Both the position numbers and the translations under genes were made by a program. Positions 44,659-52,961 of a DNA stretch of 64,000 bases are shown here, in pieces; positions within the stretch are counted from its first letter, which is position 1; every line of letters starts with the position of its first letter. Source of the stretch: Novosphingobium sp. PP1Y (GTDB taxonomy: Bacteria > Pseudomonadota > Alphaproteobacteria > Sphingomonadales > Sphingomonadaceae); NCBI RefSeq assembly GCF_000253255.1, contig NC_015583.1, positions 1 to 64,000 on the forward strand, in the 5' to 3' direction. Below the pieces are notes generated by a model. It searched no databases. It was not told the DNA's origin and was given only the letters and a program-made list of their open reading frames with translations.

Positions 44659-47124
44659 CTAGGTGATGGAGCGCGCAGCTTCGCGTGAGATGATTTCGTC
44701 CTGCACTGCCCTTGCAAGCTGGGTGAAATAGGCGCTGCACCCGCCAATGCGGACGATGAGGTCAGCATAAGCCGCGGGATCGGCCTGCGCCGCGCGCAGC
44801 GTTTCAGTTGAGATCACGTTGAACTGGATGTGTTTGCCGCCACCCGCGAAATAATCCCGCACCATCCGCGCAACGTCCTGTCGCCCGGGCGGGCTGGCCA
44901 TCGCATCGGGATGGAGCCGCATGTCGAGCGACATCGACTGCCAGCGTACCTGATCGATCTTCAGCGCGCTACGCAAGGCGGCCAGTACGCCGTGGTCATA
45001 GCGCCCGCCGACCGGGGTCACCGCTTCGTCCGCCAGTGGGTCGCCCGCCTTGCGGCCATCGGGCGTAGCGCCAAGCGCTGCACCGCCGGGGAAATTGGCA
45101 GTGCCGATGGTTAGCGCCGCTGCCTTGAAATTGCCGCCATAGACCGTGGTCAGGGCTTCGGTGCACTTGGCCCAGAACTCGTAGAGTTCCGCGGCGATGA
45201 GGTCTGCCGCGTCATCGTCGTTGCCGAACTTCGGTGCTGCCTGCACCTGCGCGCGGGCCGCCTCGCCGGCGCCGCCCTCCCAGTTCGCCGCAAGGTGCGC
45301 GAGCATGTCCGATGCGCTCACCGTACCGTCTTCGAATACGACCTTGCGCAATGCTGCCAGTGCGTCAGACACGTTGATCATCCCGATCGGGTTGATGCAG
45401 GAACCGTTTTCCAGCAGCAGCGTGCGGCCAAGGATGTTTTTCGACGCGCCGATGCCACCGACGGTCAGCGCGCTTTCGAACGGCTGGGGGAAACACTCGC
45501 CATAGGACTGCATGGTGATGTTGTTGAACTCGGCCTGCAACTCGATGAAGTGAACAAGCTGGGTCTTGAGGCTGTCCATTACCTCCGCAAAACTGGTGCA
45601 TTCGTCGAGCCGGGCGGTGCGTGGGCCGACTTGGTTACCAGTCCGCGGATCTACGCCGCCGTGGAGCGCGATGGTCAGGATCAGGGGCGCGCTGCACATC
45701 GGCCAGGCAATCGTGCGCGACTGGCCGGGAATGTTCACCCCGAGACACCCGGCCACCGCGTAATCGCGCGCGGTTTCGAGCGGGACCCCTTCACGGGTGA
45801 GGAAGTCGATGCAGCTGCGGTCACCCAGCAGTGCGGGAATACCGATCCCGGTGCCAATCAGCTGGAGCGCCGATTCCATCAGGTCGGGCGGGGTTTCATC
45901 GTGGACGCGCAGGGTGATCGTGGGATGCGGGGTCGGGCAGGTGCGCGCCGCTTCGAGCACAAGGTAGCTCATCGGATTGGTCGCATCGCGGCCATCGGGG
46001 GTCTGCCCTCCAATCACGCAGTTGTGCCACTTCGCGAGCCCGCCGTATTTCGCGCGATGGGTGTGGCCCGAGGTGATCACGATCTGGGAATCGCGGATCC
46101 GCAGCCATTGCAGGTATTCCAGCGCCGCGGCCTCGGTGATCCGCCCTGCGGCAAGATCGGCGTCGTAATAGTGGCCGAACAGCTGGTCGAAGCGCCCCAA
46201 CGATATCACTCCCGACGGCAGGACTATCAGGAGGACGATCCACAGCGATTGCAGCGCTTCGCGGAATGTGCGGGCGGGCTCGGCGGGAATCCGCTGCAGA
46301 GTATCGGCCATCTGCCGCAGTTCCTCCGCACGAGCTGGGGCGGCTTCGTGCTCGGCGAGGTCGGCGGCGAGGCGCGAGAGGCGGCCGGCAAAGCGGATCA
46401 CCGCCTCAAGGGTTATGATCATCGCACGCAAGAGATCTGCGCGCTGGACGTCCTCGGCGCTGAGAATGCGGGTCTGTGACAGTTGCTCGCGCGCGTCGCC
46501 GAGCAGCGCCGAAAGGCCGCGCTTGAGCACCGTTTCGTAGTCGAATACGCCTATGATCTGGCTAATCTCGTGGTGGATGCCCCAACCGCAGCCCAACATC
46601 CCGCCTGGCCCCCAACCTTCTTCCCGATTGCGGAACGGCGGCAACACCACGCCGAGCTGTGCATAGGGCCATACGCGTTCGTCATCATAGAGCGAGGTCA
46701 TACGCGCCGTGAGCGAGCGGTCACGCCAGTAGCGGTTGAGTTCGGCAATCTTTGGGCGATCGGCGGGATCGATCTCAAACCCGGCGGCGACGAGTGCATC
46801 CAGTTCGGGCTCGCTCCATGCCGCCCACAACGAGGTCAGTTCTAGTCCGCCCGGCTTGGTTGCAAGGTTGCCGGCCAGCATGTCGTCAGGCTCGATGAAG
46901 ATCGTGATTTCGTCGAGCACGGCAGCCAGCGCCCGCGCCACGCGGATCACCTGGGGCTGGCCTTCGCTGGCGGCGAATGCGCGGGTGACGAGGCGAAACT
47001 TCTCGATGCTGATCGGAAAACGTCCGGCCCGGACAGTGTCGAGCGCAGTCCGCATCCGTTCGATCCGTGCGCTGCGTGAAGGGGCAGCACGAACATCAAG
47101 GGTTTCGGCTTGGGACAAGTTCAT
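44659..47124 (-). CDS. Glycyl radical enzyme, PFL/dehydratase-like family
   Basis: 821 aa from the ATG at 47124 (an ATG at 47154 is possible; both have weak sites). PFL-like N-terminal domain: RIERMRTALDTVRAGRFPISIEKFRLVTRAFAASEG and ATKPGG. The core has HNCVIGGQTPDGRDATNPMSYLVLEA and the thiyl loop AVAGCLGVNIPGQSR; Cys is near residue 460. The glycyl loop near the C-terminus is VRIGGCSAYFTQL. Differences from most dehydratase/decarboxylase members: the Glu two residues after the Cys (GCVE) is Gly here, and the usual RVxGY is RIGGC. No radical-SAM activase is in this window. It is convergent with the AKR operon (11 bases). Reaction unknown. Confidence 0.85.
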   Translation of the reverse strand: MNLSQAETLDVRAAPSRSARIERMRTALDTVRAGRFPISIEKFRLVTRAFAASEGQPQVIRVARALAAVLDEITIFIEPDDMLAGNLATKPGGLELTSLWAAWSEPELDALVAAGFEIDPADRPKIAELNRYWRDRSLTARMTSLYDDERVWPYAQLGVVLPPFRNREEGWGPGGMLGCGWGIHHEISQIIGVFDYETVLKRGLSALLGDAREQLSQTRILSAEDVQRADLLRAMIITLEAVIRFAGRLSRLAADLAEHEAAPARAEELRQMADTLQRIPAEPARTFREALQSLWIVLLIVLPSGVISLGRFDQLFGHYYDADLAAGRITEAAALEYLQWLRIRDSQIVITSGHTHRAKYGGLAKWHNCVIGGQTPDGRDATNPMSYLVLEAARTCPTPHPTITLRVHDETPPDLMESALQLIGTGIGIPALLGDRSCIDFLTREGVPLETARDYAVAGCLGVNIPGQSRTIAWPMCSAPLILTIALHGGVDPRTGNQVGPRTARLDECTSFAEVMDSLKTQLVHFIELQAEFNNITMQSYGECFPQPFESALTVGGIGASKNILGRTLLLENGSCINPIGMINVSDALAALRKVVFEDGTVSASDMLAHLAANWEGGAGEAARAQVQAAPKFGNDDDAADLIAAELYEFWAKCTEALTTVYGGNFKAAALTIGTANFPGGAALGATPDGRKAGDPLADEAVTPVGGRYDHGVLAALRSALKIDQVRWQSMSLDMRLHPDAMASPPGRQDVARMVRDYFAGGGKHIQFNVISTETLRAAQADPAAYADLIVRIGGCSAYFTQLARAVQDEIISREAARSIT

Positions 47125-47350
47125 TGCTTTCTTAGTTGTAACGGGGGGCAGCATGAGCTGTTACCAATCTGGTAGAACCAAAAATGCCGGCTACGATAAT
47201 GCATAGTCATTAGACGCATCATTCGCCGCGCGAATTACCCCCCTCAGGTCGTGTCCCGCGGGGTGGTGTAGGAAGGTTTTCCTGAGAGGGTGGCCACCGT
47301 CGATCTTCTGGTAGGGTTCGGATGCGAACTCGAACCTGGAGAAGAAGACG

Positions 47351-47753
47351 ATGACCGACGACAGAATGGCCCTTGTTGAGCTGATTGAGCAAGGGGCTGA
47401 CAGCGATTTGGTGCGCGAGATGCTGGCGTTTGCCGCCGAGCGCATGATGGATCTGGAGATTGAGGCGAGGACTGGCGTTCCGTCCGGCTCTCGCAGCCCG
47501 GCGCGGCTCAACCACCGCAACGGCTATCGCGAGCATGGTTGGGACACCCGCGCTGGCCGGATCGATCTGGCGATCCCGAAGCTGCGCAAGGGCAGCTACT
47601 TCCCGAGCTTCCTGGAGCCGCGCCGGACGGCGGAGAAGGCCCTGGCTGCGGTGATCCAGGAGGCTTACGTGCACGGCGTCTCGACGCGCTCGGTCGATGA
47701 CCTGGTAAAGGCCATGGGCGCCAGCGGCGTATCGAAGAGCCAGGTCAGCCGCC
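47351..47753 (+). pseudogene. IS256-family transposase, 5' part
   Basis: [108 protein letters not shown] are classical IS256 N-terminal motifs. The frame enters the IS6 end at 47754 and stops at 47797. The DDE part is missing and is not found after the IS6 copy. The IS256 left end probably lies in 47220-47300; its exact position is unclear. Confidence 0.85.
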
Positions 47754-47824
47754 GGTTCTGTCGCAAACTTTGGCCGGCCGTGCGGCTTGCTCTTTGACTT
47801 TGTATTTCAGGCTGCAAGGCTGTC

Positions 47825-49643
47825 TGTAGCGCGACAAACTGGATGAGGATTCGTGTTGCCTCATGAAGCGATGTTCCCGAGCGGCATGTCCATTGCCTCA
47901 CGTAAATGCTCCCTACAGGAGATCGCCCTCACGGGCTATTCCTTGCGCGACTGGGTGCCGCGCAGCGGAGCCGGAGGCGACGCGGTGCGGTACCCAGTCG
48001 CGCGGCAACGAAGAGACGGTCTCTGCTCGCAAAGGCCTGCCATCGGAGCTAGCTGACGGGTTGAATACCAAGGCACGCGCATGCTCTGATCGCCACACCT
48101 TCAACCGGCGCTGCACAGTCCGCAGCAGACCATCCGGATAATCGCCAGGCTGCTCGGCCTGTAGCCTCTCGAGCAGCTCCCGACCGGTGCGCCATGGCTC
48201 CTCCTCGAACCACGCCTTCAACTGTTCGGTCACCGTGACAAGGGGATCAGGACGGCGGCGCCAACGCTTCTGCGGGGCCTTTGCGGTTGCTGTCGGCCTT
48301 GCCTCGCCTTCGTGCCACAAGGTCCGCAGGCTCGTCATGAACGCATCCAGCGTTGGCGACGAGGGTTCCGATGGGTTCATTACGGCTGCCCCGTCGGCCA
48401 GTCGCACCAACTTTTCTTGCGCCGTCCGAATGTCCCGCAACAGCCGGACGGGATCGAGATCGGCGAACGCCTCGCGGAGGTTCCGGCGCGTCTCCTCGGA
48501 GGTCCGTGGGTCTGCCAGCAACCGCTGGAACGGCGTCGCGGGAGCATGGTATCGCTTGTAGACCTTGGCGCCCTCACGTTGCTTCTCTGCCAGCTTGAAC
48601 GATGGCTGGAAGAAGTTCACGAACAGGCGGGCCGCCGTGTACAATTCCGCTAACGCGCCGGCGGCTTCCAGGCCTTCGAACCGGCGATAGCCCGTCAGGC
48701 GCCGAACGACCGAACCGTTCTTCTGCTCAACCCAAGCCTGATCATTCTTGCGATAAGGACGGCAGCGGGTGAACGCGATCCCATGAGCCACGCAATAATC
48801 GCGCACCGTCTCGTTGATAAATACGCTGTCGTTGTCAGAGTCGAATCCCAACAAGGGGAAGGGCATCAGCCTGCGCAGTTCGGAAAGCACCGCCACCAGC
48901 AGCGTCTGTTCGCGCACCAGTAACGGTGCGCATTCAGTCCAGCCCGTTGCGATGTCGGTCAAAGTGAACGTCCAGGCCCAGCTACCTTTTGCTGCCGGTC
49001 CGCTGTGCGAGACCAGATCGACCTCCATGTGCCCCGGCGCCGGATCACCCCAGTCGTCGAATGTACGGATCGGTACGCTGCGCCGCAGCTCGGTTCCAGA
49101 TACGCCACGCCGCCGCTTCTTCGTCTGGCCTGCCTCGCGTATGGCGCTCAGTGAACGGTCGATAGTCGCCGGGCTCATCTGGAACAGACTGGCCTTGACC
49201 TGCGGTGCCAGATCGAGGTGGCCATGACTTTCCATCGCTTCGACAAGGATCGGAATGAGCGGCTTTAGCCGCTTGCCGCATAAACGGTCGCTCGCCTCCC
49301 ACAACACCGCTAGCGCAGTGCGCACAGCTTCATCGTAGATCCTGCGCCCGACACGCTCAGGAGTTCGGTCCGATGCCTCCTGCCGGAGAACCCGCATCGC
49401 ATGTTTGCGATGGAACCCCGTGACCGCAACGAACTCGTCGAGCACCTTGCCTTTACTCGACCGATCGCTTGCCCGGTATCGCGCGCCGACCGCCTCGATC
49501 AATTCTTTCCGCGTTGCCATGCTCACCTTCCTCATCGTTCCCTCCCAACCGTTGCCGGGAGCATTCTAGATGAGGCAACGGCCCGTCACTCAGGAGCAAA
49601 AAGGGTGAGGCAATGCCTTTCTCATCCAGATCGCCGCGCGACA
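47825..49643 (-). mobile_element. ISNCY-like insertion sequence inside IS6 copy 2 (1819 bp)
   Basis: Imperfect terminal repeats: the left end starts TGTAGCGCGAC and shares CTGGATGAG with the right end, whose reverse complement starts TGTCGCGCGGC. It is flanked by a 6-bp duplication GCTGTC (47819-47824 and 49644-49649); removing the element restores the IS6 sequence exactly. A single transposase gene fills the interior. Family assignment is tentative. Confidence 0.85.
47913..49520 (-). CDS. Integrase-core transposase of the ISNCY-like element
   Basis: 535 aa from the ATG at 49520 (GAGGAAGGTGAG upstream). N-terminal HTH region TRKELIEAVGARYRASDRSSKGKVLDEFVAVTGFHRKHAMRVL; integrase core PGHMEVDLVSHSG (first Asp), LLGFDSDNDSVFINETVRDYC (second Asp) and YRKNDQAWVEQKNGSVVRRLTGY (Glu). 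The long C-terminal part ends in WRTGRELLERLQAEQPGDYPDGLLRTVQRRLKVWR, a second HTH-like stretch. Length and motifs match the large ISNCY transposases of Alphaproteobacteria. The reading frame is intact. Confidence 0.88.
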   Translation of the reverse strand: MATRKELIEAVGARYRASDRSSKGKVLDEFVAVTGFHRKHAMRVLRQEASDRTPERVGRRIYDEAVRTALAVLWEASDRLCGKRLKPLIPILVEAMESHGHLDLAPQVKASLFQMSPATIDRSLSAIREAGQTKKRRRGVSGTELRRSVPIRTFDDWGDPAPGHMEVDLVSHSGPAAKGSWAWTFTLTDIATGWTECAPLLVREQTLLVAVLSELRRLMPFPLLGFDSDNDSVFINETVRDYCVAHGIAFTRCRPYRKNDQAWVEQKNGSVVRRLTGYRRFEGLEAAGALAELYTAARLFVNFFQPSFKLAEKQREGAKVYKRYHAPATPFQRLLADPRTSEETRRNLREAFADLDPVRLLRDIRTAQEKLVRLADGAAVMNPSEPSSPTLDAFMTSLRTLWHEGEARPTATAKAPQKRWRRRPDPLVTVTEQLKAWFEEEPWRTGRELLERLQAEQPGDYPDGLLRTVQRRLKVWRSEHARALVFNPSASSDGRPLRAETVSSLPRDWVPHRVASGSAARHPVAQGIAREGDLL

Positions 49644-49923
49644 GCTGTCGAACTGATCTGCGAAGGACGGATTGCGGGCGTCGTTGGCAGGTATCATCTG
49701 GCCCTTGCGGATCATGTGAATGAGTTCGATGCCTTCGAGGATGACGCCAGCGGTGGCTTGGGACTTGAAACCGAGCATGGGCCGGATGCGGCGCTTGATG
49801 CGCCGGTGGTCCTGCTCGATCCGGTTATTCATGTATTGGCTCTGCCGGACCTTGAGCGGCTCGGCCTTCGACCGAGTTCGCATCCTGACTTCGGCATGGC
49901 ATGTCCGCGCAGCTTCCAGATTA

Positions 49924-51029
49924 GGTCGTGAACTCATAATTGATGATCGCGCTCGTGTGGCCTGATACACAGGCATGGTCAGTTCGATTGTCGGAGAGCG
50001 GAGCTGTGGAGACTTATAATGCTGTGGTTTTCACGCTTGTGCAGGGCATTTTCGCGGCTGCCGCGCTCGGCGCTACTCTGATCGTGCTGTTCAACGGTTT
50101 CTCGGAGGGATTTGATCCCCAAGCCATTCCTGCACTTCTAATCATCTGGGCAGTAAGCGCGGTAGGAGTGTTAGGGACGTGGTTCATGCGCCGTCTCTTT
50201 ACGGCTGCTCGGTAACACGGCTGATTGTCCTTCCGATAATGCGCCAAATGTGATTCAGAATCGGCATGAGCCGATATGACCTGACCGACTTCGAGTGGCG
50301 CGTGATCGAGCCGCTGCTGCCCAACAAGCCAAGAGGCGTGCCGCGCGTCGACGATCGCCGCGTGCTGAACGGCATCTTCTGGGTGCTGCGCTCCGGTGCG
50401 CCGTGGCGCGACCTGCCCGAACGCTACGGCCCGCGCACCACCTGCTACAACCGCTTCGTGCGATGGCGAAAGGCGGGCGTCTGGGACCGGATGATGGACG
50501 CCATCACCGCTGCCCATGATGGCGACATCCAGATGATCGACAGCACCTCCGTTCGCGCTCACCAGCAGGCCGCGACGGCAAAAAGGGGGATCGAGATCAT
50601 TGTCTCGGTCGTTCCCGAGGCGGCCTCACGACCAAAATCCACGCGGTCGTCGATGGGCAAGGCCTCCCGATCAGGCTAAGCCTGACCGCCGGCCAAAGCC
50701 ATGACGGGAAAGCTGCCGATGACCTGCTCGATCACGTAGCCGCCGGAACAAGCGTGCTGGCCGACAAAGCATATGATGCAGATCATATCCGGGCGACACT
50801 CCGCGAGAAGGGAGCGTTTGCCAATGTCCCGCCTAAGGCAAACCGAAGGTCGAAACCATATTTCAGCACATGGCTCTACCGCGAGCGCAACCTGATCGAA
50901 CGATTCTTCTCCAAGCTGAAACACTTCCGCAGGGTGGCCACCCGATACGACAAGTTGGCCGAAAACTTCCTTGCCATGGTCCAACTCGCCTCAATGCGGC
51001 TGTGGCTAAGGGTTTATGAGTCTACGGCC
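49924..51029 (+). mobile_element. IS5-family element with passenger gene, copy 2 (1106 bp)
   Basis: Inserted in the IS6 transposase gene with a TA duplication (49922-49923 and 51030-51031). The uninterrupted target CCAGATTAGTCTGG can be read in copy 1 of IS6 at about 10271. Ends GGTCGTGAACTCATAA and GGCCGTAGACTCATAA as in copy 1 of this element. Confidence 0.92.
49940..50215 (+). CDS. Small two-helix membrane protein, IS passenger (copy 2)
   Basis: Same protein as at 24445-24720, with no residue differences. Its retention, unbroken, in both copies and its place upstream of the transposase make it a fixed part of the element and not a local capture. Function unknown. Confidence 0.55.
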   Translation: MMIALVWPDTQAWSVRLSESGAVETYNAVVFTLVQGIFAAAALGATLIVLFNGFSEGFDPQAIPALLIIWAVSAVGVLGTWFMRRLFTAAR

Positions 51030-51032
51030 TAG
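50266..51032 (+). CDS. IS5-family transposase, two overlapping frames (copy 2)
   Basis: Same two frames as copy 1: 50266-50679 and a second frame to 51032. The stop TAG uses the TA of the target duplication plus the next base. Catalytic regions as described for copy 1. Confidence 0.88.
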
Positions 51033-51503
51033 TCTGGCTGCCGTCGATGGTCAGCTGGACGGGCAGGCCGTGGCGCTTGTAGGCCCTTCGGAAGAAGCGC
51101 TTCGCATCCCTGAGATTGCGCGTGTTCGAGAACAGGAAATCGACTGTGGCGCCCGATTTGTCGATCGCCCGGTAAAGGTACATCCACTCGCCCTTCACCT
51201 TGATGTAGGTCTCATCGACGTTCCATTTGCTAGTCACCGACCGCTTGCGAGCGTTGAACGCGTCCAGCAATTGTGGCGTATAGTGCAGTACCCAGCGGTG
51301 GATCGTCGAATGGTCGACCGCCACGCCGCGCTCGGCGATCATTTCCTCGAGATCCCGCAGGCTCAACCCGTAGGCCAGGTACCAGCGTACGCACAGCATG
51401 ATCAGCGAGCCCTCGAAATGGCGACCCTTGAACAACAATCTCTTCCCCGAATGCCGAAACTGCGCCAACTATCTCACATCACGCCAAAGTTTGCGACAGA
51501 ACC

Positions 51504-52060
51504 GCTGGGACATCGTTCGACAGGATCGACGGCTCCCTACCTCAAGCTGCCACCGAGGACCTCAGGGCCATCGCGCTAGACGTGCCGGGAATGGAGTTGG
51601 TGGCATGACCGCTCGCTGGCCCGATCCCGACCGCGCGATCATTGGCCGCTATGTCGCGAGCCTTGATCTGCGCAGCACGAAAAGCCGAGCCTGCTATGCC
51701 CAGGTCTTGCATGGCTTGCAGGATGTCGCCGAACGTTACGAGGCACTCGATCAGGAAGTGCTGCTGGTCTGGCTACGAGAATCGGCCGTTCGTCGAGCGC
51801 CGTCCACGCTCTTGCACCGCACCCGCATCGTTGACCGGTTCTTCGAACACCTGGCGGAAATCGGCGCGATCCAACGCAACCCTGTCTCCGCTCTGCGCGA
51901 TGAGTGCAATATCAAGCAGTGCATGCCGATCTGGCGGGCATTGGCGTCGCGGAATCCGGAAGAGGCACTTGCCGAACTCCGTCAACCCAGACCGTTCGGC
52001 AGCGTGCTGGGCGAAATGATGGCCGAGCATGTCGCGATGATGCGGCGCAGAGGCTACTGA
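51504..52060 (+). pseudogene. Remnants of adjacent tyrosine recombinase genes (RIT-like)
   Basis: 51506-51570 encodes LGHRSTGSTAPYLKL, the end of a tyrosine recombinase (LGHxS...Y with the nucleophile Tyr). A one-base loss then shifts the frame, after which ATEDLRAIALDVPGMELVA completes the C-terminus. Its TGA overlaps the ATG at 51605 of a second frame: RRAPSTLLHRTRIVDRFFEHLAEIGAIQRNPVSAL, then FGSVLGEMMAEHVAMMRRRGY, an integrase core-binding N-terminus, cut at 52060 by the IS3 element. Overlapping recombinase genes are the hallmark of recombinase-in-trio elements; only parts remain. Confidence 0.65.
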
Positions 52061-52065
52061 GTAGC

Positions 52066-52355
52066 CCCTAGATTTCTGGACGCCTTCTATCCTAATTTTG
52101 AGGACAGGAGACGACGATGGGGAAGCCCAATTTCAGCGATGAGTTCAAGCGTGATGCTGTGGCCCAGATCACCGAGCGTGGGTATCCGGTAGCGGAGGTT
52201 TCTGAGCGTCTCGGCGTCAGTCAGCATTCGCTGTATGCCTGGAAGCGGCAACTGGCGAAGGTGGTGTCTGGCGATGCCAGCAAGGATGCCGAGATCCGCC
52301 AGTTGAAGCGCGAACTGGCCCGGGTCACCGAGGAGCGCGACATCCTAAAAAACGG
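52066..52355 (+). mobile_element. IS3-family element, 5' part with truncated orfA
   Basis: The left end GCCCCTAGATTTCTGG is followed by orfA from 52117: MGKPNFSDEFKRDAVAQITERGYPVAEVSERLGVSQHSLYAWKRQL, then the leucine-zipper region IRQLKRELARVTEERDILK. The family then continues KKA..YFA, but here the sequence breaks at 52355 into the zeta-toxin remnant. No orfB is present. The same left end occurs as a remnant at 10750-10816. Confidence 0.85.
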
Positions 52356-52608
52356 TCGCCGGCTGCGCCCGCCTGTGGACGGTTTCCGTCACGAAATCCC
52401 GCCCCCGAGCGAGATGGTCAGCCCGGCGCGAAGCCGCGATCTCGGCCGCTTCGTAAGACGCATCAGGTGATGGATCGCGCAGTTCGTCGCGCTGGATGAT
52501 GTCTGCGTTGATGAACGGTCCTGCAAAACTCTGTGCTACGCGGGTCTCGTAGAGCGTAGACTTGCCGGCACCATTGGGCCCGGCAAGTACGATCATCGTC
52601 GGCTTCAT
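52345..52608 (-). pseudogene. Zeta-type toxin, truncated by IS3
   Basis: MKPTMIVLAGPNGAGKSTLYETRVAQSFAGPFINADIIQRDEL carries a perfect Walker A motif (GPNGAGKST) and the NAD(x)I region of zeta/PezT-like kinases, which phosphorylate UDP-N-acetylglucosamine in characterised members. After RDFVTETV the frame passes into IS3 sequence and stops. About half of the usual ~200 residues remain, so activity is unlikely. It starts within the antitoxin stop (4-base overlap). Confidence 0.8.
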
Positions 52609-52961
52609 GCCTTGGGGGTAGCTTTCTCACGCACGACGTTGCCAGCCGCATCGAGGCCGACACCCAGACCATACTGCCGTCGCCGGGCAAAGAAGGCATT
52701 TTCGTCAGAACCAGGCTGCTCCATTTTCTCGATAAAGCTGTCGAGCCAAACATCCTTCTCTTCGTCGGTGAGATCAGTCGTCTGAATGTCACCAGCAAGT
52801 GCCGCAGTGATACGGGCATGATCGAAATTGCCTGACTTTTCGATAGCGCGGCCGATGCGCACCCAATGGGCGATCTGACCGGCGATCGAGCGGCTCTGCA
52901 ACTCGGACTCGCGACGCACGATCTTCATGATGTCGTCACCAAGTTTGATGGACTGGGCCAT
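52605..52961 (-). CDS. ParD-like antitoxin of the broken zeta pair
   Basis: 118 aa, intact. The start MAQSIKLGDDIMKIVRRESELQSRSIAGQIAHWVRIGRAIEKS is typical of the ParD-like antitoxin family paired with zeta toxins, with an RHH-like DNA-binding N-terminus. The C-terminal part (GLGVGLDAAGNVVREK) would contact the toxin. Upstream (minus strand) lies GGAGGTGACCTAATGGCC, a good ribosome site. Orphaned now that the toxin is cut. Confidence 0.78.
   Translation of the reverse strand: MAQSIKLGDDIMKIVRRESELQSRSIAGQIAHWVRIGRAIEKSGNFDHARITAALAGDIQTTDLTDEEKDVWLDSFIEKMEQPGSDENAFFARRRQYGLGVGLDAAGNVVREKATPKA

Larger units (their letters stand above)
47754..51503 (-). mobile_element. IS6-family copy 2, interrupted by two other elements
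   Basis: Pieces at 47754-47824, 49650-49923 and 51032-51503 together give 817 bp, versus 816 bp in copy 1; one extra A in the C-GAATGCCG stretch accounts for the difference. The ends carry the same 20-bp repeat. The transposase is split: the N-terminal half ends at 51032 (TIDGSQT), and the C-terminal half (NLEAARTCHAEVRMRTR...FADQFDS) runs leftward from 49923. One further substitution (NVDETY for NLDETY) separates the copies. Confidence 0.9.

Noticed and set aside
45068..45085. AAGCGCT match resembling the LacI operator core inside the glycyl radical gene
   Set aside because: It lies in coding sequence and matches only the inner half of the consensus; expected by chance in GC-rich DNA.
45295..46479. 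394-codon plus-strand frame
   Set aside because: Antisense shadow of the glycyl radical enzyme gene.
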